Under the pieces are notes generated by a model. That model did no database searches. It was not told the DNA's origin and saw only the letters and a list, made by a program, of their open reading frames with translations. A program made the translations under genes and the position numbers. A stretch of 9,843 bases of DNA from Actinomycetes bacterium (GTDB taxonomy: Bacteria; Actinomycetota; Actinomycetes; Mycobacteriales; Mycobacteriaceae). The DNA lies in contig JAEZIA010000360.1 in NCBI GenBank assembly GCA_023416315.1, positions 1 through 9,843 on the forward strand, read 5' to 3'. This document shows, one piece after another, positions 1 through 5,970 of this stretch; position 1 is the stretch's first letter, and each line of letters starts with the position of its first letter.

Positions 1-4
1 TCGA

Positions 5-10
5 TAACAT
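5..10 (+). promoter_or_regulatory. Possible -10 element TAACAT upstream of the first crotonase
   Basis: TAACAT fits the actinobacterial TANNNT -10 pattern. It lies 28 bases before the GTG at 39, leaving a leader of roughly 22 bases that contains the AGGGAG ribosome binding site. The same hexamer stands before the thiolase gene at 7968-7973. Any -35 region would be outside the window, so this is only suggestive. Confidence 0.3.
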
Positions 11-28
11 GATTACCACACGAGGTAG

Positions 29-34
29 AGGGAG
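29..34 (+). promoter_or_regulatory. Ribosome binding site deciding the GTG39 start
   Basis: AGGGAG lies four bases before GTG at 39. The upstream ATG at 9 has only eight bases of visible upstream sequence with no purine-rich motif, and its first ten codons would encode a low-value extension (MITTRGRGRE) that overlaps this site. Confidence 0.6.
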
Positions 35-38
35 AGAA

Positions 39-947
39 GTGAGCGATTACCGGTTCCTCACATGGCAGACCTACGACGACGGCACCATCGTGCGCATCTC
101 GCTCAACCGTCCCGAACAACGCAATGCGCAGAACCGCGGCATGCTCGTCGAGCTCGGCGAGGCGTTCGGCGCCGCGGAGGCCGACGATAACGTCCGCGTG
201 GTGATCTTGGCCGGCGAGGGAAAAATGTTCTCCTCCGGGCACGACATCGGGTCCAAACAGGCCGCCGCCGAGTTCCGGCCAGGGCCCGACCAGCATCCGA
301 CGGTGCGGATCAACGGCGGTACCCGCCAGGGGGCGGAGATGTGCATGCTGCAGGAATGGCATTACTTCTTCCAGAACACCCTGCGGTGGCGAAACCTCCG
401 CAAGATCACCATTGCTCAGGTACACGGTGACGTGTTCTCCGCCGGTCTCATGTTGATGTGGGCGTGCGACCTGATCGTCGGTAGCGAGGACGTGCGGTTC
501 GCCGATGTGGTCGGAACCCGTCTGGGAATGTGCGGCATGGAGTACTTCGGACACCCCTGGGAATTCGGGCCGCGCAAGGCCAAAGAGCTCATGCTGACCG
601 GCGACGCCATCGACATCCACGAGGCTCATCGGCTCGGGATGGTCAGCAAGGTATTCGCCCGAGACGAGTTGGCGGACCGCACCCTCGACATGGCACGGCG
701 TATCGCCGAGGTGCCCACGATGGCGGCGTTACTCATCAAAGAGTCCGTCAACCAGACGGTCGACAACATGGGCTTCTACAACTCCCTGCAGTCCTGCTTC
801 ACGCTGCACCAGCTCAATCATTCACATTGGGGCCAAGTCCGAGAGGACGGCCGGATGACCGCGGGTCCGGAGAACGGCGTGCCGGACTGGCGCGAAGCTC
901 CCCCGGTGGTCCTCGCCGTCAAGGACCAGGTGCGAGCACAGGGGTGA
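39..947 (+). CDS. Enoyl-CoA hydratase/isomerase (crotonase) family protein, non-canonical active site
   Basis: A crotonase-fold acyl-CoA enzyme of 302 residues from the GTG at 39. The N-terminal strand holds ISLNRPEQRNAQN (20-32), the usual crotonase signature. The first oxyanion-hole segment is SSGHD (65-69). The second is GDVFSAGLML (130-139). In rat enoyl-CoA hydratase two glutamates activate water; here the first position is Met138, and the segment that normally reads 'PE..LG' is DVVGTRLG (156-163), with no Glu. The protein is longer than a typical 260-residue hydratase, with an insert at about 75-105 and an extended C-terminus. The GTG is preferred to the in-frame ATG at 9 because AGGGAG (29-34) lies just upstream of it, and because a -10-like TAACAT overlaps the ATG. 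The gene converges on the short ACAD gene. The fold is secure. The reaction (hydration, isomerisation or C-C hydrolysis of an acyl-CoA) is not. Confidence 0.9.
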   Translation: MSDYRFLTWQTYDDGTIVRISLNRPEQRNAQNRGMLVELGEAFGAAEADDNVRVVILAGEGKMFSSGHDIGSKQAAAEFRPGPDQHPTVRINGGTRQGAEMCMLQEWHYFFQNTLRWRNLRKITIAQVHGDVFSAGLMLMWACDLIVGSEDVRFADVVGTRLGMCGMEYFGHPWEFGPRKAKELMLTGDAIDIHEAHRLGMVSKVFARDELADRTLDMARRIAEVPTMAALLIKESVNQTVDNMGFYNSLQSCFTLHQLNHSHWGQVREDGRMTAGPENGVPDWREAPPVVLAVKDQVRAQG

Positions 948-972
948 ACCCACCGCGGCCGGTTCAGCCGGC
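945..972. repeat. Inverted repeats spanning the convergent gene ends
   Basis: TGAACC (945-950) and GGTTCA (961-966) are exact inverted repeats that contain the stop codons of the two convergent genes. An overlapping alternative hairpin pairs GCCGG (958-962) with CCGGC (968-972) around a five-base loop. Neither has a T-tract. This might be a weak bidirectional terminator or chance in GC-rich DNA. Confidence 0.25.
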
Positions 973-1983
973 AACGGCTCCGTAGCGGGCATCCGCCACG
1001 CGGTCGAGTGCGGCGTTCGGCTCACCGTAGACCAGCGCCCAACCCCGAACTCGGCGGTAATAGAGCTGGATGTCCCCTTCCATCCCGAAGCCGTATCCGC
1101 CGTGGATGTGCAAACTCCGCCGGGTTGCGTCTCGTGCCGACTCGTAGGCGAACGCGAACGCCATCGCCGCCAACTCGGTGCTTCGCTGCGGCTCGTCGGC
1201 GAACGCACACGCCGCCTCGAGCGCGAGCAAGCGTGCTCCGTCGGCCGCGGTGGCGCTGTCGGCCAGGGGATGCGAGACCGCTTGAAACGTTCCTATCGCG
1301 ACCCCGAATGCGTGCCGCTGCTTGGCATATTCGACGCCCATCTCGACGGCTCTGGCCGCGGCTCCGGACAGCGCCGCCGCGGTGAGCGTCAGCCAGACAT
1401 CGAGGGCATCCGAATACAATTCGACGGCGCGAGGCCCGTCGGCCAGCACCCGAGCATCCTCGCCGACGTCGATGTCCGCGACCGGCATCGAACCAAGATT
1501 CTCGATCATCGACCGCTCACCGCTGACCGGAACTGCCAAGAGGCGCCCGTCGAGGAGGGCGATCACGACGTCGGCGACCATGCCGCCGGGCACCATCTCG
1601 AGAATGGTCCCGGTGTACGACCGCGGTGCGAAGGTGAGGAGCCGATCACTTCCCAGGGCGTCGCCGAGCAGCTCGGCCCCCGACTCGCCGCACATGGCCA
1701 GAAGCCGCGCGGCAACCTGTGCCTCGATGACCGGCGCCGACGCCGCAGCCCTGCCGAACTGCTCAGCGGTCAGCGCCAATTCGGCAACGGACGCTCCCCA
1801 TCCGCCGGCCTGCTCGCCGACCGCCATGTCGATGACCCCGGTGTCCCTCAGGGCTCGCCACAGGGCGGGATCGAAGCCGAGAGGTTCGGCGGCGCGGACG
1901 CGCTCCGATGACGATTCTCGTGCGTACAGGGACGCGAAGGACGCCACGAGCTGTCGTTGTTCGGAAGAAAGAGTCAAGTCCAC
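964..1983 (-). CDS. Acyl-CoA dehydrogenase, short (beta-like) subunit
   Basis: An ACAD-family protein of 339 residues from GTG at 1983, about 45 shorter than ordinary ACADs and typical of the smaller subunit of the split actinobacterial enzymes (FadE28-type). It starts with DLTLSSEQRQL, the usual ACAD N-terminus. The C-terminal helical domain is clear: RHAFGVAIGTFQAVSHPLAD (223-242) provides the FAD-contacting Arg/Phe/Gln set, followed by HIHGGYGFGMEGD (292-304). The middle-domain flavin motif (TEP..GSD) is missing, as is the C-terminal YEGT/YAGT..QR motif, so it probably does not work alone. GTG1983 is chosen over ATG2022 because the protein then aligns with family N-termini, a G-rich stretch precedes it, and it leaves 72 bases for divergent promoters instead of 33. 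It is head to head with the full-length ACAD, its likely partner in an alpha2beta2 enzyme that forms an enoyl-CoA. Confidence 0.9.
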   Translation of the reverse strand: MDLTLSSEQRQLVASFASLYARESSSERVRAAEPLGFDPALWRALRDTGVIDMAVGEQAGGWGASVAELALTAEQFGRAAASAPVIEAQVAARLLAMCGESGAELLGDALGSDRLLTFAPRSYTGTILEMVPGGMVADVVIALLDGRLLAVPVSGERSMIENLGSMPVADIDVGEDARVLADGPRAVELYSDALDVWLTLTAAALSGAAARAVEMGVEYAKQRHAFGVAIGTFQAVSHPLADSATAADGARLLALEAACAFADEPQRSTELAAMAFAFAYESARDATRRSLHIHGGYGFGMEGDIQLYYRRVRGWALVYGEPNAALDRVADARYGAVAG

Positions 1984-2055
1984 GAGATCGGTCCCGTCCC
2001 ATGCGAATATGATTGTTCTCATTTCGGAGAGTAGCAGTCCCAGATCGGATGGTTT
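1984..2055. promoter_or_regulatory. Divergent promoter region between the two ACAD genes
   Basis: These 72 bases are the only room for promoters of both ACAD genes. On the plus strand TATGAT (2008-2013) is one base from the consensus -10 and would give a leader of about 35 bases before ATG2056; no good -35 is visible. The minus strand has only a weak CATATT-like element in the same place. AGATCGG occurs twice as a direct repeat (1985-1991, 2042-2048), and ATGA/TCAT (2009-2022) is a short imperfect palindrome. No match to the well-known KstR or KstR2 operator patterns was seen by eye. Confidence 0.4.
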
Positions 2056-3216
2056 ATGCACTTTCAGCTCGACCCGAAGACCGAGGCCTTCCGCGAGGAA
2101 GTCCGCACCCACCTCGAGTGTGTGCTCACGCCGGAGTTCGAGGAGAAGGTGTATCGCAGCGGTGTCGCGCATGACGACGACTTCGCCCGCGGACTGGTCG
2201 ACAAGCGCCTGTTCGCCCCGAGTTGGCCCGAGCAGTTCGGTGGTCAAAACCGCGATGCCTGGGATGAACAGGTCCTCAACGAACTGATGATGCGGTACGA
2301 CGCACCGGTCTATCTTTCGGAGACCACCCGGATGGTGTCCTCCATCATCCGCCAGATCGGCACGCCCGCCATGCAGGAGCGGATCCTCGCGGGAGCCCTG
2401 GGTGGTGACATCACGATCGCGCTGGGCTTCACCGAACCCGAGTGCGGTTCCGATGTCGCCGCAGCGGCGACGAGGGCGGTCCGCGACGGCGATAACTGGG
2501 TGATCAACGGATCGAAGATGTTCACCACGAACGGCCACATCGCCGACTACATCTTCTTGCTGGCACGAACCAATCCTGACACGCCAAAACACCAGGGCCT
2601 CACCATGTTTCTGGTGCCGACCGCCACGCCCGGATTCGAGGCGCAGGCGGTGTGGACGCTGTCGGGTGAGCGCACCAACATCACGTTCTACAGCAATGTG
2701 ACGATCGGCGACGAGTGGCGTATCGGCGAGGTCGACGGCGGCTGGCAGGTTCTTGGCCTGTCGTTGCAGGACGAACACGCCTCAGGCTGGGGCCCTCACC
2801 TCGAGCGCCTCCTGCACCACGCGCAGCGGTGGGCGCAGGCCGAGTCGTCGGCGGACGGCCGACCGCGCATCAAGGACGCCGACGTACGCCGCCGCATCGC
2901 CCGCGTCGCGATGGAGCTCGAAGTATCGACACTGCTGCAACGCCGCTGCGTGTGGATGGCCGAGCAAGGGCTCGTCCCGGTGGCCGAAGGACCGATGTCC
3001 AAAGTCTTCAGCACCGAGGCGTTGCAGCGCGCCAGCCAGGACATCGTCGAACTGGTCGGACCCGACGCTCTGCGGAGCTATTTCGAGCCGACCGCGCCGG
3101 AGGACGGCCGATTCGACCACACGATGCGATTCGCGCTCGGGACGACGATCTACGCGGGCACCAGCGAGGTCCAGCGCACGATCATCGCCCAACGTGGCCT
3201 TGGGCTACCCCGTTGA
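2056..3216 (+). CDS. Acyl-CoA dehydrogenase, full-length (alpha-like) subunit
   Basis: A 386-residue flavin-dependent acyl-CoA dehydrogenase. FAPSWPEQFGG (53-63) is the usual N-terminal domain signature. GFTEPECGSD (124-133) and WVINGSKMFTT (148-158) form the FAD- and substrate-binding middle domain. IYAGTSEVQR (365-374) closes the C-terminal domain. The base in medium-chain enzymes is the Glu of 'YEGT', which here is Ala367. Instead a Glu is found at 240 in GWQVLGLSLQDEHAS, the position of the helix-G base in isovaleryl-CoA dehydrogenase (GW..........ER in many members), so E240 is the likely catalytic base. The start ATG has a weak upstream GGATGG. The gene is divergent from the short ACAD subunit and its stop overlaps the TetR gene tail by 12 bases. 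The family is certain, while the substrate (steroid, terpenoid or branched acyl-CoA) is a guess. Confidence 0.95.
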   Translation: MHFQLDPKTEAFREEVRTHLECVLTPEFEEKVYRSGVAHDDDFARGLVDKRLFAPSWPEQFGGQNRDAWDEQVLNELMMRYDAPVYLSETTRMVSSIIRQIGTPAMQERILAGALGGDITIALGFTEPECGSDVAAAATRAVRDGDNWVINGSKMFTTNGHIADYIFLLARTNPDTPKHQGLTMFLVPTATPGFEAQAVWTLSGERTNITFYSNVTIGDEWRIGEVDGGWQVLGLSLQDEHASGWGPHLERLLHHAQRWAQAESSADGRPRIKDADVRRRIARVAMELEVSTLLQRRCVWMAEQGLVPVAEGPMSKVFSTEALQRASQDIVELVGPDALRSYFEPTAPEDGRFDHTMRFALGTTIYAGTSEVQRTIIAQRGLGLPR

Positions 3217-3987
3217 CTGTTTCGCGCGGCGCACGCCGGTCGTGCGGCTCGGCGATTTCGTCCGCGCCGCTCGGGGTTTCGCGTCTTCCGGCGGCATCAG
3301 CGCCTGGCGGCACCACGCCCACAGCTGATCTTCGGACAGTTCGGCGCCCTTGACGCCGAGGTGGAAGACCCCGATCTGGGCGAGCGCGGTGAGTGTCGAG
3401 TTCAGCAGCGTCGTCAGCTGTGCGGGAGTCAGATCGTTACGGATCAAGCCGGCCCGGGAGCAGGAGGTGATGATCTTCGTGAGCAGCTTCTGGTGCGGTT
3501 CCCAGATCTTGGCGAAGTCGGCAGGCCGTTCGATTTCGAGGCTGAGGTTGTAGATCGTCATCACGCGGCCGCCCAGCTTCTCAGATGACTCCGCGCGGGA
3601 AAGGAACCCCCGGCAGAATGCCTCCAACTGCTCCATCGGGCCCTCGGCTGCGGCAACTTCGTGCCGAATGCCCTCGGTGAACTGGCTTGTGACGTTCTCA
3701 TACAGCGCCAGCAGCAACTCTTCCTTGCCTGCGAAGTGCTGGTAGAACGCCCGAAGGCTCAAGTTCGACCGGTCGATAAGGGTCTGGATCGTGAAATCGG
3801 CGCGCCCGGATTCCTCGACCAGCTCGAGAGCTGTCGCCAGGAATCGGGAACTCCGCGCGAGAGCGCGGGCTCTCGCGGAGCTCAGTCGGCGCTCGATCGT
3901 GCGCTGCTGCCACGAGGCCGGCATCTCGATTTCCGCGTCGACCACTTCGAGTCCGTCCTCGACGTCCACCTGGTTCTTTGCAGCCAT
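3205..3987 (-). CDS. TetR/AcrR-family transcriptional regulator
   Basis: A 260-residue one-domain repressor-type protein. The helix-turn-helix domain covers about 45-93: ATALELVEESG, then FTIQTLIDRSNLSLRAFYQH (65-84) with the typical 'FYxHFxxKEEL' ending (81-91). Residues 95-230 form the variable helical ligand-binding domain. There are two oddities: a 44-residue N-terminal extension, acidic and then Arg-rich, and a basic tail at 237-259. The next in-frame Met (22) would shorten the extension, but nothing near it looks like a better ribosome site. The gene follows the second crotonase after 68 bases on the same strand, so it may be the last gene of that operon, have its own near-leaderless promoter, or both. 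Likely targets are the divergent promoter at 7908-7978 and perhaps the ACAD promoters. The ligand is probably a CoA thioester or pathway intermediate, by analogy with other catabolic TetR proteins (inference). Confidence 0.93.
   Translation of the reverse strand: MAAKNQVDVEDGLEVVDAEIEMPASWQQRTIERRLSSARARALARSSRFLATALELVEESGRADFTIQTLIDRSNLSLRAFYQHFAGKEELLLALYENVTSQFTEGIRHEVAAAEGPMEQLEAFCRGFLSRAESSEKLGGRVMTIYNLSLEIERPADFAKIWEPHQKLLTKIITSCSRAGLIRNDLTPAQLTTLLNSTLTALAQIGVFHLGVKGAELSEDQLWAWCRQALMPPEDAKPRAARTKSPSRTTGVRRAKQSTG
3851..3880. repeat. Strong inverted repeat inside the TetR coding sequence
   Basis: GCGAGAGC (3857-3864) pairs exactly with GCTCTCGC (3869-3876) around a four-base GCGG loop. 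The stem continues with CTCC (3851-3854) against GGAG (3877-3880) after a two-base bulge, giving 12 paired positions in 30 bases. It lies in codons for the Ser/Ala/Arg-rich stretch just before the helix-turn-helix. It may be a by-product of repeated Ala/Arg codons, or an mRNA hairpin near the 5' end of the regulator gene. Confidence 0.6.
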
Positions 3988-4055
3988 AACTGCCGAGGAT
4001 ACTCGCCTGCCGCGAGAACGCGCGATCTACCTGCCTGCGCACGCTCGTTTCCGGC
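3988..4055 (-). promoter_or_regulatory. Spacer before the TetR gene with possible near-leaderless promoter
   Basis: This 68-base gap separates the second crotonase stop from the TetR start. On the minus strand TATCCT (4001-3996) fits TANNNT and ends nine bases before the ATG, so transcription would start at or within a few bases of the start codon; no ribosome site is visible. CTCGC (4002-4006) and GCGAG (4012-4016) form a small inverted repeat immediately upstream of that hexamer. Confidence 0.35.
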
Positions 4056-4880
4056 TTAGATCGCCTTCCACTCCGGTGGCCGCTTCTCGAGGAACGCTCG
4101 TGGCCCTTCGACCGCATCCTTGGTCAGCGCGACCTTCATACGGTAGTTCTCGGCGAGGAGTTCGGCCTCATAGATCGGTAGCGTCAAGCCCTTACGAACT
4201 GCCATGCGGGAGCCCCGAACCGCAAGGGGCGCATTCGAGTTGATGACATCGGCGATCTCCCAGGCGCGCCGCATCAGGTCGTCGTGTGGGACGATCTCGG
4301 TAAAGACGCCCAGGTCGTAGGCGCGCTGGGCATCGAGGCGCTCGTGCTTACCCATGAGCACCAGGCGCATCGCTACGGGCAGCGGAAGTATGCGAGCCAG
4401 CCGGACCGCCTCCCGCCCCGATGCCACGCCGATGCTGACATGCGGATCCATCAGCGAGGCACGCTCCGAGGCGATCGTGATGTCGGCGGTGGTCACCAGA
4501 TCCATGCCGGCACCACACGCAATTCCGTTGACCGCACAGATGATCGGTTTCGTCATCTGCAGCCACGGCGGCGTGGCTTCCTGCGGCGCGTCCCACTGTC
4601 GCATCGAGCTCAGGATCGGCTCGCCCTGGTTGTCAATGCCCGCCGCGTTCTCCATGTCGTGGTCGGCTGCCTTGTTGACATCGGCACCCACACACAGCGC
4701 GCGTCCGGCACCGGTGATGATCACGGTCCAGATGTCTTGTGAGCGTTCGATCTCCGTATAGACCTCGGCAAGTTCGGCGATCATCTCGTCGTCGATCGCG
4801 TTGAGTACCTCGGGCCGGTTGAGTGTCACGCACGCGGTATGACCTCGCACCTCGAACTCGATGGTGTGGTACGTGCCCAC
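4056..4880 (-). CDS. Enoyl-CoA hydratase/isomerase (crotonase) family protein, Glu residues replaced
   Basis: A 274-residue crotonase-fold protein. CVTLNRPEVLNAID (17-30) is the N-terminal signature, ALCVGADV (61-68) forms the first oxyanion-hole loop, and NGIACGAGMDL (118-128) the second. Where hydratases have their two catalytic glutamates this protein has Asp127 (GAGMDL) and His147 (DPHVSIGVASG). Fold and CoA binding are well supported, but ordinary syn-hydration is doubtful; isomerase, dehalogenase-like, hydrolase or C-C bond reactions are possible. It starts at GTG4880, preceded by GAGAGGGG about nine bases upstream, and begins four bases after the stop of the D-2-hydroxyacid dehydrogenase, so it is in the same operon. 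It contains a glycine-poor insert around 72-105 (QGEPILSSMRQWDAP) that may shape the acyl pocket. Confidence 0.93.
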   Translation of the reverse strand: MGTYHTIEFEVRGHTACVTLNRPEVLNAIDDEMIAELAEVYTEIERSQDIWTVIITGAGRALCVGADVNKAADHDMENAAGIDNQGEPILSSMRQWDAPQEATPPWLQMTKPIICAVNGIACGAGMDLVTTADITIASERASLMDPHVSIGVASGREAVRLARILPLPVAMRLVLMGKHERLDAQRAYDLGVFTEIVPHDDLMRRAWEIADVINSNAPLAVRGSRMAVRKGLTLPIYEAELLAENYRMKVALTKDAVEGPRAFLEKRPPEWKAI

Positions 4881-4884
4881 GCGG

Positions 4885-5970
4885 CTATACCCCTCTCTCG
4901 GCCATGGCCGTCTCCGCCCCCGGACGAGTGCCGAGGATCGCTTCGAACCGATCGCAATACCGCGGCCACACTTCGGGGTTCAACAACCGCGGGGGCACCC
5001 CGCCGGCGAAGATGACTTGCCACTGCGCGGCGGTCGCGAGCGCGATGTCCCGGGCAGCCTCCACTGTGATACCCGCAGTGTGCGGAGTGGCGACAACGTT
5101 GGCGAGCCCCAGCAGTGGATTGTCCTCGCGGGGCGGCTCCTGGTGGAACACGTCCAGTCCGGCCCCGGCAATGCTGCCCTGAACGAGGGCGTTGTACAGC
5201 GCCTCCTCATCGTGTACCGGGCCTCGCGCCGTCGTGATGAAGTAGGCGGTGGGCTTCATCGCGGCGAACTCAGCGGCGCCGATCAAACCTTCGGTCTCGC
5301 GGGTGAGCGGGCACGTCACCTGCACAAAGTCTGAGCGTTCGAGCAACTGGCTCAACGCAACTCGGTGCACCCCGCGGGCCTGTGCGGCCATCTCGTCGAG
5401 GTAGGGGTCGAAGACCAGCACCTCCATACGGAACGGCGCGCACAACTCGACCAGACGGCCGCCAATCGCACCGAGACCGATCACGCCGAGAGTCTTACCG
5501 AGCAGCTGACTCCCCCGCAGCGTCAGCCGATCGTGCAGTGGGCCACTGCGCAGCGCCCGGTCGGCAACGGTGATTTTCTTGGCGAGATCGAGCATGAATC
5601 CCAATGCGTGTTCGGCGACAGCCTCAGCACCGGGACCCGAGTTGTTGCACACCGCGACTCCAGCCCTGGTACACGCCTCGACGTCGATCACGTCGTAACC
5701 CGCACCGGCAGAACAGACCGCGAGCAGATTCTCGCAGCGCCGTACCAGATCCGCCCCGGCGAGCCACTGCGCTCCACCGGCATGCCCGGCGACGTCGGTA
5801 CGCGTGGCGACCTGATATCCATGCGCGGATTCCAGCGTGCCCCAACCTTGTTCAGCGGGCGCCGTCAAGTCGAGACGCAGGACATCGATATCAGCCCCGT
5901 CGAGGACCTCCCCCGCTACCGGATCCGTCCACCGCTCGAAGACCAGGCGTGGACGCGGCAGTCCGCTCAC
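4885..5970 (-). CDS. NAD-dependent D-2-hydroxyacid dehydrogenase family protein
   Basis: A 361-residue member of the D-isomer-specific 2-hydroxyacid dehydrogenases, which interconvert 2-oxo acids and D-2-hydroxy acids. The Rossmann motif is GLGAIG (165-170), with Asp188 in VFDPY as the expected NAD ribose-binding acid. The catalytic set is complete: Arg249 (TTARGPVHDEEAL), Glu278 (HQEPP) and His297 (ATPHTAG). The N-terminal 90 residues are the substrate domain and are less conserved; the C-terminus runs about 30 residues beyond the usual end. The GTG start overlaps the TauD stop in a GTGA arrangement with no good ribosome site, which suggests translational coupling. Neighbours suggest that it acts on a 2-oxo acid released by the aldolase or on a hydroxy acid made after the dioxygenase step (inference). 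3-Phosphoglycerate dehydrogenase is unlikely in this context and without an ACT-type C-terminal domain. Confidence 0.93.
   Translation of the reverse strand: MSGLPRPRLVFERWTDPVAGEVLDGADIDVLRLDLTAPAEQGWGTLESAHGYQVATRTDVAGHAGGAQWLAGADLVRRCENLLAVCSAGAGYDVIDVEACTRAGVAVCNNSGPGAEAVAEHALGFMLDLAKKITVADRALRSGPLHDRLTLRGSQLLGKTLGVIGLGAIGGRLVELCAPFRMEVLVFDPYLDEMAAQARGVHRVALSQLLERSDFVQVTCPLTRETEGLIGAAEFAAMKPTAYFITTARGPVHDEEALYNALVQGSIAGAGLDVFHQEPPREDNPLLGLANVVATPHTAGITVEAARDIALATAAQWQVIFAGGVPPRLLNPEVWPRYCDRFEAILGTRPGAETAMAERGV

Noticed and set aside
9..38. ATG9 as start of the first crotonase
   Set aside because: It overlaps a probable -10 element, and the GTG at 39 has AGGGAG four bases upstream.
1984..2055. 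KstR/KstR2 steroid-regulon operator
   Set aside because: Neither this region nor the other intergenic gaps show the published palindromes by eye, so no steroid-regulon membership is claimed.
1102..2287. Plus-strand open frames of 269 and 321 codons (1102-1911, 1322-2287)
   Set aside because: Both are antisense to the short ACAD gene, have low-complexity Arg/Ser/Pro-rich translations and no domain; this is typical of GC-rich DNA.
1984..2778. Upstream in-frame extension of the short ACAD gene, giving a 604-codon minus-strand open frame from 2778
   Set aside because: The extra part lies antisense to the full-length ACAD gene, its translation has no recognisable motif, and the ACAD similarity begins only at DLTLSSEQ after GTG1983.
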